Notes: a model not told the origin generated them from the letters alone. Positions 11,531 to 25,576 are shown, numbered from the stretch's first letter. The stretch: DNA of 64,000 nucleotides from Gambelia wislizenii (GCA_030847615.1 JAUMIR010000002.1:119358309-119422308); one strand, 5' to 3'. Made by a program: numbers and translations.

Positions 11531-12349
11531 GAGTAGCAAGGAATTGCTTCCTGGTCCAGTGTTCTTGCTCCTTGTAAGTCAGTAAGACTTGGTTGGTAAA
11601 GCCAGATTGTTGCCACAACAAGACAGACAAGCCCCTGGGCCTAAGATTCTCTGTTTTCTTTGCCAAAGAAAAGGGGAAGAGGGTGTGATTGGCTTCCTCT
11701 CATCTACTGTTGTTTGTTTCCTTTCTTCCAAGATGGAACTTAATTTTTCCTTCTTCCTTGTTGACGATAAAGCAACATTGGGCTTTTGCTGTCTTGTTTC
11801 TTCAGTCAACTGAGATAGGTTCAGGATTCTGTCTTCTTTTCCTTTGGTTGAGTATTCCTTGGCTGAGACTTGCTTGGTCATCTCCAAGAGAAGTGAAAAA
11901 GGCTGAGGCGCTGTGGGCAGCCTTCATGAAGCCTTCCCTGAGGTGATGAGCCCAATGGAATTTTGATGCTACGTGAGATCCTCTCTTAATTAGGCTTCTA
12001 GGTCAATAGGATTGCCACTGGAATAAGATGTCTGCCCCTTAAGCCCACTGGGAATGCCACACAGCAGAGCTAAAATAGATGGATTTTCCTTGTGTTTTTT
12101 TTTTTTTCCTGGGCTGTGAGGCTGTGTTCTGGAAGAGTTTACTTCTGACGTTTCGCCTGCATCTGTAGCTGGCATCTTCAGAGAATGGTTGGATAGGAGT
12201 ATGTGTGGAGTTTTATATACTATGAACCCCTGTCGGGGAGTATATATACATTTGCATATTTGAATGGTTAGTTTCTGGGTATAGAAATGCAAGGAGGATT
12301 AGTGTCTGTTTGGCGAATGGGTGGTTGATGGCCCATTATCTGCTGGAAA

Positions 12350-12685
12350 TAATAATAATAATAATAATAATAACATTTTATTTATTTAAAAAAGCACTAA
12401 AGACGGATCTCTTTCGGCAGGCCTTTCCTAATTAGATCCCGGCCTCAGGGGATCCTGGCCTCTTTTAGTCCGCTGGCTATTTATTGTATTTATTATTTTA
12501 AAAGGTGATTTTAGACTGTTGCTTTTAATTTATAATTGTTTAATATTTTTTTATGGGGGAGGGTGGGGGTTGGGGGTGTTTAGGGATTTTTATCTGTATT
12601 GTATTTTAATCTTTGTAAGCCGCCACGATTGTTTTAACAGAGGGGCGGGGTATAAATAAATTATTATTATTATTATTATTATTTA
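12350..12685 (+). repeat. L2 LINE 3' end with AAT/ATT tails
   Basis: gcactaaagacggatctctttc, ggcaggcctttcctaat and the tail ggggcggggtataaataaat followed by (ATT)n are the L2 3' end. It is preceded by (AAT)8 at 12350. Inserted into the Penelope element. Confidence 0.65.
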
Positions 12686-12689
12686 TATA

Positions 12690-13055
12690 CTGCCCTTTGG
12701 TAACCCAATCAGGGTGGTTAACAACATTAAAACACCATACAAAGTAAAACAGTATACTCCCCTCCCCCCCTTAAAAAGTTATTAAATCAAATTTACAAAT
12801 TAAAACAACAATTAAAACACTTGATAAAACACATACCTACATTTAGCAATAACAGTAGATCCCCAGCGATATTCAGTTTCGTTAACAAAGGAGGCTGTGG
12901 GGACTTTCCTGAAGGGGGGGGTTCCCGAGTCCGGGATAATCTATTCTGGAAAGGCCTGCCGGAAGAGATCAGTCTTGACAGCCTTTTTGAAGCTGTCCAG
13001 AGATGTCAGTTGACGGACCTCATCCGGCAGGCCAGATCCCCCTGTCCCTGGGTGG
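12690..13055 (-). repeat. L2 LINE 3' fragment, minus strand
   Basis: tatatactgccctttggtaac (reverse of the L2 tail), then ggaaaggcctgccggaagag and ggacctcatccggcaggcc, the reverse of the L2 ORF2 end (LFRQAF-like). It is head-to-head with the copy at 12350. Confidence 0.65.
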
Positions 13056-13064
13056 AATTCCTTT

Positions 13065-13410
13065 GTAAGTGTTGACTTTTGATTCTATTGTTTTTCAAAA
13101 CTGGCAGCCAGATTTTGTTTACTTTTAGGGTTTCTTCTTTCTGGTTGAAGTTGTCCAGGTGTTTGTGGATTTCAATAGCTTCTCTGTACATTCTGACATG
13201 ATAGTTGTTGGCCTGCTCCAGAATTTCTGTGTTTTTAAATAACATTTTGTGTCCAGGTTGGTTTATAACATGTTCTGCGACTGCTGATTTTTCTGGCTGG
13301 CCCAGTCTGCAGTGTCTCTCATGTTCCTTGATTCGTGTTTGCACACTACGTTTAGTGGTCCCTATGTAAACTTGTCCACAGCAGATTTCCAGCAGATAAT
13401 GGCCCATCAA
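13065..13410 (-). pseudogene. Penelope GIY-YIG endonuclease domain remnant
   Basis: The open frame covers the GIY-YIG core with a typical CGQVYIG start and the catalytic-type Arg (TRIKEH). The upstream frame is lost where L2 sequence joins at about 13050. A second, more broken copy is at 52700-53045. Confidence 0.75.
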
Positions 13411-13689
13411 CCGTTAGCCAAACAGACACTAATGAGCCTTGCATTTCTATATCCAGAAACTAACCATTCATATACACAAATTTACATATACTCCCCAACA
13501 GGGGTTCACAGTATATAAACTCCACACACACTCCTACCCAACCATTCTCTGAAGATGCCAGCCAGATGCAGGCAAAACATCAAAAGTAAACTCTTCCAGA
13601 ACACAGCCTCACAGCCTGGGAAAAAAACAAGGAAAATCAATGGATGCCGGCTGTGAAAGCCTTCAACTTCACACTAAAATAAATTCATT

Positions 13690-16600
13690 GCTGTTTTGTC
13701 CTTCTTTACCATTATTATTGAGGGAGCAGAGAACTCTTTCATCCTGAGCCAGACCAGAGGCTTAGTAGAACTTAAGGAGACCCATGCTAGATCAGAACAA
13801 AGGCCTTGTATCACCTGGTGCTGTCAACCTTTGTTAACATTGTCAAGCTGTAGGCAATGGCCAAGTTCTTCATGCTCGTCACCTACACTGTTTCCATTCC
13901 TGCAGCCTGAGAGCACTTATTTGGGATATGCAGCCATTCTGGGGCTTTCTACAGGCATAGCTTCTTTTATAATTCTCCAGCTATAGTTTTTCTCCTCTTA
14001 GGCTCTCTTGGATCCAGGGGCTGGGCTGCATATGCTTTTGTGCCAAAGACAGGAGTTTATCAAAACAGAATTCTTGGTTTGGGTGAGTATTGGTTTGCAG
14101 CAGGGTTGAGGGGATAGTTTGCATCTGCAGCTGCCTTGGGAATCTGGCACGGGATATGTGTGGGTCTCTCCTGTAAACCACCTCTTGCTACGGCACCTAG
14201 GATGGGCCTCTGAAAGGAGGGGCCTCTCTTTGAAAGTGCCCTCTTTGGGGACATTATGTAGAAGTGGACGGTAGGAAGGGTATGGTTGGCCTGCCTAGTT
14301 AGTCTGACTACCTTAAATTGGTCCTATGGCTAGGGAGAAAATGGGTTGGCAATGCAGAAACTGTAGCTGTGTGTGTGCATATGCACACACTGTAATGGGC
14401 ACTGTGCCTGCCACACCAAGTAAGACTCCTACTTAAGACTTCACAAGCACAGAAAATACAACATCTTGTCCACAAAAACAAAAGCTTCCTTTAAAAGTTC
14501 CCGGGCACAGAAGAATCTGGCTAGCTCTGGAGTGCAATGTGGTTGCTGCACACAACAGTTCCCTGGAGAAAGTGAAGAAAGAAGCATGAGCCAGCTTGAA
14601 ACCACAGCCTCTGTAGGAATGTGCAAAGGGTGTGCTTTGATATGAGTGTTATTTTACTAGCTAAGTTCAACCAGGGGTGCTTTCTCCCAATTCAAAGGCC
14701 TCAATAAAAGATGTACCACTCCTCCTTTGCTCTTCTATTCTTACTCTTTGAGACCTTTAGCCCATTGCCACCTAAGCCCTGATACAGTGCAGCAAAAAAT
14801 ACCTAGGAGCATAAGGGGCAAACAGAAGATTTCTCACAGTTTTTTAAAAATCAAAGCGAGGGTTAAGTAATTGGACTAATCAAGCATCTCATTATGCTGC
14901 TACTGGGAAAGGAGTTAACAGTTGCTGCTGATAGGAGCTCCATGGGTCAATTTCAGCCAGTGTATGGCTGATGGTTTGCCTGCCAAGCATGGGTCCCACA
15001 CATTCTGCCTTGCGGTTATGGAGAGAGCTCTCTCTTCTCACTGACTCATCTTGTAGAAGGATGTTTTGCCACAGTGTAAATCTGGAAATTGTCTACTAGC
15101 GTCTTCAGACAAATATGGGGGTGGGAGATTTGACTTGTTCTGTCAAATTAGGAATGCTAGATTTCTCCACGGTGAGGAGCTTGAGAAAAATTAGGAAGAG
15201 CAGCACTGGGCAAATCCCTGACAAACCTGCAGCAGAAGGGTCCGTAACTCAGGGGAGGGGAAATGGCCTGCTGTTCTGTCCGTTCCATCCAAGTTGGAGA
15301 GCACCCCCTAGTGTCTCAAGGGAAGCCAACAAATCAAAAGCTCATTTTTTCCTCCCACAGAGGGCACTGTACAATACTGTACAGCAAATATAATTGCTTG
15401 CTAATATCCTATAAATGGACAGATGTCTCTAGTTTCAGCAAAACTACAGGCCATGGAAACCATGGGCAGATTTCATATATGAGTTCTTCCAGGACGCTGC
15501 TGATCGGGTGGCAGGCTACACTATGGCTCAGTGCCACTTCTCCAAAGCCTTTTTCCCAGGATTAGGTGTGTGTTCCCTGCCCCCTGACTCTCTTTGATAT
15601 TCTTTTTCTCACAGACTCTGAGAGCCTTTCCACACATTTCCATATATGCAAGACATTGGAACAGAAAACTATTTCCTTCTCTTTATTCTTTCTTTCGTCA
15701 CATTGATTGCACGGTTCCCTCTAGTCGAGTCTGGATTTGCTTTGGGCTGTCAAGTTCCACTCTAGTTTCTAATCAGATTGTAATTAGACAGAGTCAGCCT
15801 TTGTTTTAAGAACAAGCCAAATTCAAGAAGAGATTGATTTTTTTACTTCTTTCTTTTAAGAAACTTTTTTAAAAAGCCATGTGAAATGGTTGTGGTGTGA
15901 GTCCTTAAAATAATTGGAAAGTTTGTGAGAACCAAACAACCTACATTCCATGTTCAAATCCCTGCTTCTTAGTGTGTTTAATGGAATTGGAATTAATTGT
16001 AACTCCTTTTTCAATACTCATGACCACTAATGTGGATGTGACCTCTTGCTCTATCTTAAGGTGTGTTTTAAGAGAGCAGAAAAAAACCAGCCTGTGTCAT
16101 TCTTTGTTCCTTCTTTCAAAGACAGGGCAGTAGTTAAAGAATGCTAAGCATAATCTAAGATCAGTATTATATAACTAGATACAGGGTTTAATTTCAAAGA
16201 ACACAAAAGCAAATGCATCCTATGCTAGTTCATGAAGCAGTATATTATGGACTGAATACGGGATTCAGTTTATGTGATATGGCAAGCACAAGCAAAATAT
16301 ATAGGGCATAGTTGAATCCATAGCTACGTACAATATATAGAGTACGGTTAAGTCTTCTGCACAGGTACAGCAAACAATATGTTGTAACCTCCCAGGATTT
16401 ATTGGGCCTTGCACAGAGTATGCAGTTCAGAGGCACAGCATGTACTTATTATGCAGAAGGTCTTCATCCAGTCCTTACCATCACCAATTAAAAGGACCTC
16501 ATCTAAGCAAAGCTATGCCTGATTCCCTACAGAACTGCTTACAACTGAATTAGAGGGCTAGATGCGATAAATGGTATAACCTGCTATGAGAGGGAGCCAG

Positions 16601-17190
16601 AGGGGTCTGTGTGCCTCACTGGCATAACCCAGGCTCAAATCCATGTATGACAACTTGAGCTCTTGGAAGGAAAAGCAGAGTATGAATGTAGTAATAAGCA
16701 GATTCATATGGGTGAGTTGAGCGTAGACTTAAAATTACGATGACTGCTGTTTCATATGCAGTATCAAAAGGAACCTGTGGTGTTGTGTGCTTTAAAGCTG
16801 TTTTGTTTCGCTGATGTACCAAGATGATAAAGCTAAGCACATAACATATTCCTTCTGTTTTGTGTCACATCAGTATTAAGCTTCTATCCAGTAGGATACA
16901 GTATCACTTCAATACACTCCAACGATACTAGAAGTGATTAGAAATGATTTCATGTCTAAAAATGATTTCACCACCATATTCCATCACTGAACAGTTAAGA
17001 TTTCTCAGATGAAATGTGTGATATTAAGGAATAAAGCAAGGAGTAACGCACCAGTATTTATCATTGTTCCTTGTTGAAGAATGCAATTACATGTACAAAT
17101 ATACTTCTGTTGTTTTAGAAGATGATTATGAAAAGAACTAGCCTTCTGCATGTGCCCCAGAGTATCCTACACCAGGCAAAGTGGTGATCC
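13690..17190. other. Intergenic stretch, nothing recognised
   Basis: No credible exon, RNA gene or clear repeat was seen. There is a small TG/CA palindrome (gtgtgtgtgcatatgcacacac) near 14370. Old unrecognised repeats are likely. Confidence 0.4.
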
Positions 17191-17194
17191 CTGA

Positions 17195-17280
17195 AGATTA
17201 ATGTAATTAATTAATTAGGTATTTATACCCCGCTCTTCAGCCACAAAGGCTATAAGAGCAGCTTACAATTTGTTTTTAAG
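17195..17280 (-). repeat. LINE/SINE tail fragment, minus strand
   Basis: attaattaattaggtatttataccccgctc is the reverse of the common '...gagcggggtataaata' tail shared by L2 and related SINEs. Confidence 0.4.
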
Positions 17281-18334
17281 CAATAGCAATTTACACATCT
17301 ACACTGCATTAAGCAGTTTCCAATGCGTATTAGTTAATTTTATTCTCCGACATTTTGAAAAGCTTCTCCCTAAGGCTATTTTAACATAAATGTTTTAAAT
17401 AACCTCAGATACTTCAAAATGTTTAAAACCCAGTATGACCATAACCTTGATTATTCCATGCTGACTTTTAATCTAAGCAGCCCAGGCTGTGCTTCTTAAA
17501 TTTTCAAGACTAGCCTGTAAGCTCAATCACTGAAGTGGAGAGTGAGTTAAATTTCCTTCCTTCATCTTGGCTCCATGCTTTCCCCATGTAAAATTGAAGC
17601 AGCATGTGTTCATTGATGGTTTTATGCATTAGAAAGGTGATCAAGATGAGCCCTCATTTCAGCTTTCCATAGCCATGATAAAAACACTGAAAACAAATCA
17701 GCTATTACTGGGTATTACTGGAAATCACTGGAAAGAGAGATTTTAAAAATGTGTTTTTGTACCATGTGGTTCAGGATGAGCTGCAAGCACTTCATCTCAT
17801 AAGTAGTTATCCTGGGATGCGGGGAGAAGGGACTTGAGGTGGGAGATTCAGGCTGGTCAGCTGCTGGCAGCCTCTGGCAGTTTATTGCTCACTGAAGAAT
17901 GGGCGCCTTGTCTGCAGCACAGAGTAGAGAGGAAAAACCCTGGAATGTAGAACGTCTGAGAAAGAAAGATAAGTTAGAAAGTGAGGGAAGAAGTGCATGA
18001 GAGGGAAATTTGTGTGACCAAGGAACAGGAGAAGCCATTCTACCCTCTTCATAGACCAAATGTGTATCATAAGAGTCCATGGGAAAAGGTGAGTTTTGAG
18101 GGACAAAAAGAGAAAGATCTACCGGTATTGAATGCAGCTTGAGAGGTGAAATAGGTATTACTGTATCAAACACAAGTGTTGCTTTTATAAGACTTCAACT
18201 TGTGCTACCCTACCATAGGGTTTTTTTAATTAGATTTGTTCAGAGGAGGTTTGCCATCTTAGCTGAAAACAAATGCTATTTTTCTACTGCAAAACCGTTG
18301 AAGGATAAGTTCAGCATGGAGAACACTGAAGATG

Positions 18335-18425
18335 ATACAAAAGTCATCTTTAGGTACCAGAAGGGTTGTTGTGCAGAAGATGGAGTGAGCTTATTTTTGG
18401 TTGCACCAAAGGTAAAAGCTGGTAA
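18335..18425 (+). repeat. Old CR1 LINE remnant
   Basis: The local frame reads FRYQKGCCAEDGVSLFLVAP, similar to [20 protein letters not shown] in the CR1 at 45.5-46.3 kb. No other part is recognisable. Confidence 0.5.
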
Positions 18426-19566
18426 AATTGTCTGGCAACAGAATAGACTTGGAAAGTGCAGCCTGAAAAAAATAAATGAAGCTGAGGAGAACAGTGCTTG
18501 AGTGGGTGGGGGGTGATGAATGGTGAGGGAGTTCCTGAGGGGCTAATGGAAGATGCAAAGAGAGGTTTCTCAGTTCCTAAGCTGTAAGAGGCTTTCATCA
18601 CTTCTCTCCAAATCCTGCCTTTCCCACAGCTAGTGCTTAGGCCTTATGGCTGTTTTCTGCTGTCAAGCCTACACTACTGCCTTTTCATTCATCAGTTGTT
18701 GGCACGGCCTAAATTTCATTTGCCTGTCCTGTCAGGCAGCATTGCTGCCTGTCAGCTCCCCAAGATAGACTGGAGCATAGAGTTGCTAACTAGGTGGTAC
18801 ACAGTGGGAGACCAAAACAAAATATATTCTTTGTTTTATCCTTCCTAGATATTGTACTTAACACTATTTCTCCTGGTCCAAGACTAAATAATGAATTATC
18901 TACACAACAAATCTGGTTTCCATGAAACCAAGTGATAAGCTGCTAGCCTGGGCATGAACAAAACACTGGCTGCTTTATTTTTCCTCAGTGCATGACAAAT
19001 CTGTTTGCAGTTCAGATACTGCAGTTAGAAAGAGGATGCGGGTTGGGGGGGGGAGAACCTGGGTTTAAACCAGTCAAAGATACATTTGCCTGAACTCCAC
19101 CATAAGACATAGTGTAGGGCAAAGGAAAAGGAAGACCATTCCATGGTCTGTTTGTCCATGTCATTGTTGGGGCATAATTGAATAATGCTTGAGGAAGAAT
19201 TCAATACTTCTTTGTGCATTTCTGTTGCTCTCCTCACTTGGAGAGTGGTGGTGTGAGGCTAAGATGCTTTCTGTCCTCATTCATTCAGTCAAGAATGCTT
19301 GAATTGGTCAAGCATGTGCCTATGTGCAGAAGCTCAGAAGGGAGTGGTAATAACAGTAGTAGATTCCATTGTGCTGAGGTTTCTGAGCACTAAAGACCAG
19401 ATCAAAAGACCAGTGGTGCCATTGAGAGCTAAAGGGCAAATCCAACCCATTTCCCCTCATGTTGACCTACGGGGGTGAGGAAAGTTAATTCTTCTCTCTC
19501 ACTTCCCTCTTCTCATGGGCCGCTCACTGCCTTGATTTTGGTATTGGAAAGCAGCCTCAGGACCCT

Positions 19567-19775
19567 TTCACACTACCCAGTTATAGTGCTATGATTCCAC
19601 TTCAACTGCCATGACTGAATCCTATGGAATTTTGGAGTTGTAGTTTGACAAATCACTAGAAGAGCTCTCTGGCAAAACTTTCTAAAGGCCCCTCCCTAAA
19701 CAGCCAATCCTAGGATTTCATGGGGTAGGACCATGGCAGTTAAGGTGGAATCACAGTGCTATAATGGTTTGAATG
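19567..19775. repeat. Palindromic small DNA element
   Basis: agttatagtgctatgattcc and ggaatcacagtgctataatg are inverted around a tagtttgaca core; it is related to the element at 37905. Confidence 0.6.
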
Positions 19776-19779
19776 AGTC

Positions 19780-21455
19780 CACAGTGTTCACCAGTGAATG
19801 TCTTGAATTTCACCACCTCTGCAAAACCCCAAGGGACTTTGCCATAGCTGAGAACAGTGTTGCTGTATTACAAGTTTGGAGTCCTGGTGGCCTTTCATTC
19901 TACACAATTATAGTAGCCTTGGTCGAAGGAAGATCCACATATGTTGAATAGAGAAAAAAATAGGAAGCCTGAAGACATCTGTCTCTTCCCATGTAACAGA
20001 TTAAGCTGAGTTGCATCTCTGTAACCTCTAGCTCTCAGGACAATATTAAGAACTGAAAGCTTAATACAGTTCACCAGAAGGTGTGAACTTCACCTCTTGA
20101 GCTTCACAACACCCATCATTCCTGTTTCCTTATTAGGTGACAGGTATGAGAGCAACTATCATGCCTCCAACTAACCTATTCTCATAACAAAACTATCGCC
20201 CATTTTCTAGAAACAGGATATGGTATTAATCACATTGGATTCAGTGTGTGAATCTAATAGTAAAATTGTATGTTTGGAAAGGCTGTCAGAGATTAACTCC
20301 AGTAAGAGCCAAAGAGGACCTGAACCCCACATACAGCGAGTATTTGCTTTCTTTTTAACTCTGATGAGTTTGCCAAGAATTTTCACTGCTCCTCTCTTCC
20401 CACCCACTTCCATTTACAAGCTGTCTCATCAGGGGAGACCAACAAAGCTTGTTCCCTACCCACTATAATGTTTATTATTTCAGAAAGGCAAGGGTTGTGA
20501 AGCCCCATTGTTCTACTACAATGGCTGATAGGGAATGCTTTAGCCAGCCTGTAAAACAGAGGCCACCTACACTTTACCCAGACTCTTGCCAGATATCAGG
20601 GACTGATCCACACAACTCAGATTTGTCTAATTTATGCACTAAAAGAATCTATAAGGGCCACAAATAATTGTCAGTATTTACAACATCTACCCAATTTATG
20701 TGAGGAACTGGTTGTGCTCTTGTGCACTTTTATCCAGTGTGGCTTTGGTAAGACATAACACAAATCCAAAATAAGAATAGATGACTGTTAAGGAAGACGA
20801 TCTTTTTCTTCATTCTAAATCTTATCAGGAACCACAAGAAAGTGTTACAGTAATTCTTTTTTGGTTTCTTGAAAATTGCTGAAATTTTAGGAAAAACAGA
20901 ACATATATCTTCATGATCAACACCAGATGGACAGATTGCTCCCTTGTTGCTAAAGTAGTTCATTAGTGTTCACAGCAGAACAAAATTTTTGACTGTGGAA
21001 TCACCTCCATGGAACCACACACCAACAGGCTAAAACAAACAGATCTTTCATGTGCTATGAAAACTCTATTTTGCCATCACAGACTCTTGACTCAGGTTTG
21101 AATTTGAATGACCAGGTTCCACGTCCCTAAATTAAATGGCTATAGCAGTTGTCACATTTATGGGCAACGTTACTTATGATAGGCTACACTTTGTATATAT
21201 TTTTTCTCTACAGTTTTTGTGAGTTGTTCTTTCAAATGTCTGCTGTGCAAACTGGGACTGCGTACCTACTTGGAGACTGAAAGGCAGCTCTCACCACAAA
21301 TCAGTCACTCTTCTTAATTTATGGGATTTGTTTCAACAAATGGTTCATAGGAAATTGTCCCAATTGTCCCCTTTCCTGAAACCCACTTTAATTACACTAA
21401 TTATAGCAGTTTTTAAACTGTAAATTTAGGACAGGACTACTGAAGAGACATCTAC
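19780..21455. other. Intergenic stretch, nothing recognised
   Basis: AT-rich unique-looking sequence; no supported gene or repeat. Confidence 0.4.
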
Positions 21456-21464
21456 TGGGGTGAT

Positions 21465-22960
21465 ATGGGCTGGCACAAGTATTTGCCCTTTCTGTATAAC
21501 AAGGTGATTGAGAGGGCAGTTGTCTCCCGACTCCAGGCAGTCTTGGATGATACAAATTATCTAGACCCATTTCAATATGGCTTCAGAGCAGGATACGGAG
21601 TTGAGACTGCTATGATCGCCTTAGTGGATGATCTTTGCTTGAGCACTGACAAAGGGAGTGTGTCACTGCTGGTCCTTTTGGACCTCTCAGTGGCATTCGA
21701 CCATGGTATCCTTCCGGAACGCCTGGGAAATTTGGGAATCGGAGGCACTGTGCTTCAATGGTTCCAGTCCTATGTCTCAGGTAGGTTCCAGATGGTGCTG
21801 CTTGGACATACCTGCTCCTCAAAAAAGGAGCTGTTATATGGCATACCACAAGGTGCCATTCTGTGTCCAATGCTATTCAATATCTACATGAAACCACAGG
21901 GAGAGATCATCCGGAGGCATGGGGAGGGGGATGCTATCAGTATGTTGATGACACCCAAATATATTTCTCCATGCCTTCAAAAACAGCCTCAGCTAAGGAT
22001 AGTGTATCTCCTCTGAATGAATGCCTGGAAGAGGTAATGGGCTGGATGAGGGAAAACAAACTGAAGCTGAATCCAGACAAGACAGAGGTGCTTACTGTCA
22101 AGGGTCCTAACCTGGGTTTGTAGGTATGTCAACCAGTCCTGGATGGGGTTACACTCCCCCTGAAAGATTGTGTTCACGCCTTTGGGGTGCTTCTGGCTCC
22201 ATCACTTCAAATGACAACTCAGATAGATGTGATGGCCAGGAGTGCTTACTACCAGCTTCGGCTGTTACACCAGCTGCACCCCTTTCTAGAGTTGGAAGAC
22301 CTAAAGATGGTAGTGCACGCCCTGGTAACCTCAAGGCTGTACTTTTGCAATGTACTGTACATTGGGCTACCTCTGTACTAAGTTTGGAAAATTCAGTTGG
22401 TTCAAAATGTGGCAGCCAGATTAGTCACTGGTACACCCAGGAATGATCATATTACACCAATATTAAAATCACTCCACTGGCTGCCAATTAGTTTCTGGGC
22501 AAGGTACAAAGTGTTGGTTATTACCATTAAAGCCCTACATGGTTTGGGTCCAGTTTACCTACGGGATTGCCTTCTCCGGTATAATCCACCCCATACACTT
22601 AGGTCCTCTGGAGGACATTTGCTCCAGTCAGTCAGGACTAGGCTGGCAACTGTCACCCAGAGGACTTTTTCTTCTGCTGCCCCTAGACTCTGGAACAGCC
22701 AGTCAAAAGAGATACGACAGTTGAATACGATGTCTGAATTCAAAGCAGCATTAAAGACCAGCCTCTTCCGGCAGGCCTATCCAAATGATTTTAAAGTGTG
22801 GATCTTAAATTGTGTATTGATTGTTTTAAAATGTCTTTGTCTTACTTGTTTTTTAAATTGATATGTGTTTTTAACTAATATTATTTTTATGTGTTGATGT
22901 GTTGTTCCCTGCCTCGATCCACAGGGAGAGGTGGGTAAGAAATAAATATTATCATCACCA
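21465..22960 (+). mobile_element. L2-clade LINE, 5' truncated and broken
   Basis: Frames at 21465-22016, 21863-22123 and 22397-22861 give successive parts of an L2 reverse transcriptase (VVSRLQAVLD, DPFQYGFRAGYG, VLLDLSVAFD, YGIPQGAILCPMLFNIYM, YVDDTQ, NKLKLNPDKTEVL) and the C-terminal region (ITPILKSLHWLPISF, APRLWNS). The catalytic YxDD region lies after a frameshift. It ends with aataaatatt and a (CAC)n tail at about 22945-22975. Not functional. Confidence 0.85.
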
Positions 22961-22979
22961 CCACCACCACCACTACCAG

Positions 22980-24295
22980 GGTGTTATAAATTGCTCTTTT
23001 CTTCTCAATTATTGTACAGCCTGCACATATTCCTGCAATGTTTCAGTTCTGTTGTGTGGATACCATGTTTCCCAAGAATTTGTGGTGCAATGTTTTGTGA
23101 TTCCACAAGTACCACATATCACTAGTGAAGTGTTTGTGCCACACTTAGAAGTACTGGCAGACCAAATGAGGCAGAGGGCAGTGTAGGACCCATTACCTTT
23201 TTATGAAAACAGTGGAAGGTTGAAATGCTTCCATCTGCCCCACAAATACATCAGGGCCTGAGGCTTGGGTATGTGCATTGCCATCCTGTTGATAGGGAAT
23301 GTAAGTAACAGAGTGCAGCATGCAAATTTGAACTTTTGCTGGCTGGAGCTGAAAGGCTAAAAGAGGACCAAACAGCATATTGCTTCCTTCCTTCCTTTTT
23401 TAAAGGTAGTATGTGAGGGAGAGCTGGGCTCTAATTCCAATTTTTGCCCAAAGGATGCTTTTAACTGTGCATTTTTCAAACCTACTCATTCCATAAAGTG
23501 GAACGGAGATATGGTTGAGAACAAAGTATAAAACCATAGGGAAAAACCAGCTTGCATAATGTTGCTGCGTATACCAAAAAAGACACAGAGTCCAACAGAC
23601 TGAAACACATACAAGGAACAAACCCTTGCACAGAATCAGCATGGGCAGAAATACCAGGAATTGAGTACTAGGAACATTTAACCACAAATCTGAGGGTGGT
23701 TTTGAGATTGGGAAAGACAGTAGGGAGGCAGCCAAACCAGGTAACATTGAAAAGTCAATGAAGAGACAACATTTCTTTATATAGCAAGAAAATGATTTTG
23801 CACTGGAAACCGTTGGTTACATGGCAGCTGGTGACTGCGATGCTGGCAGAGCAGTAAATCCTCCCCGTTGTTAGTCTGAACTTTAATGGAGCTATGCAGA
23901 GTACTGAACCCTATCACCAAGAGAGATGCAACACCCTCGGTATCTACTTTAAGGCTCAGACTACAACTCAGAGTGGATTCACTGTTACAGAGTGGATTCA
24001 CTGTCACTATAGGGAACTGACAAGTGGGCTGTGTGTGACCCTTGCCAGATCACATTACATTTCAAAACAGATAACATTCAGAGAAGGAGTGGTTTAATTA
24101 AATGATGCAGAAACAGAGACTCAAGGAAGTCAAATACTTTCATGGTGCTTGGAGGTGATTTAAAACCATAATAATATAAGAACATAAACCTCGCATAAAG
24201 AGTCCAAGAAGATACTGCCTTAGTTGGCAAGCAAAGTAAAAGATGCTATAAAAGGCAGGGAAGAAATTGCTGTTGCTTAGTGGTTTAAGTTGTGG
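22980..24295. other. Intergenic stretch, nothing recognised
   Basis: No exon or family-recognisable repeat. A 115-codon minus frame at 23400-23747 is hydrophobic but has no family similarity that I can see. Confidence 0.4.
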
Positions 24296-24299
24296 TTGT

Positions 24300-25090
24300 T
24301 AAAATTATATTTATTTCTCTCCTGCCTTTTTTCTAGTTCAGGACTCAAAGCAGCTTGCAACAAATTAAAACACATAGTGAAACATTCACAAAATATAAAA
24401 GTTAAGAAGAGATTAAACAATCAAAAAATTAAAACCAGATTAAAACAGACATAATGACACATGCATGCATGTGAGCGCACACAACATATACACCAGCACA
24501 ACAATTAGCAAGATCTAGTGTATGTTTAAGTGAGACGTCACGGGCCATACTCAAATCACTCATCAAATGCCCGTTGAAACAGAAAAGTCTTACTTCTCTG
24601 TGAAAAGAAAGTAGGGAAGGTGCCAGTCTAACTTTACTGGGAAAGGATTTCCAGAGCCTGGGGGCAGCCACTGAGAAGGCCCTCTCTCATGTTTCTCCCA
24701 CCAGATGTACCTGTGAGGGTGGTGGGACAGAGAGAAGGGCCTCCCCAGCAGATCTCAAAGCATGAGCTGGTTTGTAAGGGAGAATACAGTCCTCCAAATA
24801 ACCTGGACCTGAGCCATATAGGGCTTTCTAGGTCAAAACCAACACTTTGAATTGTGCCTGGGACTGGATTGGCAGCCAGTGAAGTTGTTGCAACAAGGGA
24901 GTTTTGTGTTCCCTGTAGCCAGCCCCAGTTAGCAATGTAGCTGCAGTTCTTTGGACCAGTTGAAGTTTCTGGACACTCTTCAAAGGCAGCCCCATCTAGA
25001 GCACATTGCAGTAATCCAACCAGCATATAACTAAGGAATGTGTCACTGTGGCAAGATCTGACATCTCCAGGAACAGAGTAATATACTCTT
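24300..25090 (-). mobile_element. Non-LTR retrotransposon 3' part (L2/CR1-like), minus strand
   Basis: The minus strand encodes pieces such as LLQQLHWLPIQSQAQFKVLVL, APRLWKSFPS and a 3' tail reaching ttatatttatttctctcctg at about 24310. This is the C-terminus of an L2/CR1-type ORF2. A relative in plus orientation is at 34720-35160. Confidence 0.65.
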
Positions 25091-25576
25091 TGAGTTCTTC
25101 CCGCCCCCCGACTGCAGCAAACAAAAGAATAATTAAGAAAAAAAAAATCTCAAAGAAAAGCCAAAATGATTGATTAGAAGTCCTGCTTCACAAACCATAT
25201 GAAGTTCTTGAGAAAGGCAAAAAGCATGTAGACAGTGGCAAGCCATATGTATATATATAAAACTCTAGAGTATGTTTCCTTTCCCAGTGGGCTGATTGGC
25301 CGCTTAAGAAACATACCCTCCCTCCTCTCACTCCCTCAGTCAATCACTGCCCACATGCAAATTCCCTTTCCACCTCAGAATCCACTCCTGCCACTCAATC
25401 TGCATCTCCACCCCCAGCCTCACAAGGGATGCTCCCTCCTCTTACTCCTTCAGACACTCACCACCCACATGTAAAACAATGTAAATTTTTTCCCTAAAAT
25501 AATACTGTGTTGCTGAATCATGTGAAAAACCACATGTAAAACACTGAAATATAGTAAATAATTAATTTCAGTTCTT

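Larger units (their letters stand above)
12090..13685 (-). mobile_element. Penelope-like element interrupted by L2 sequence
   Basis: Terminal repeats at about 12097-12345 and 13425-13680 are in inverted orientation (ggctgtgaggctgtgttctgg versus ccagaacacagcctcacagcc). Between them, the minus frame 13065-13410 encodes a GIY-YIG endonuclease: CGQVYIGTTKRSVQTRIKEH, then EKSAVAEHV, GHKMLF, YREAIEIHK, the C-terminal domain of Penelope proteins. The reverse transcriptase is missing; L2 pieces occupy 12350-13055. The coding part is a remnant and not expected to function. Confidence 0.8.

Noticed and set aside
23400..23747. 115-codon hydrophobic minus frame
   Set aside because: No homology that I recognise, no splice or promoter context; likely chance.
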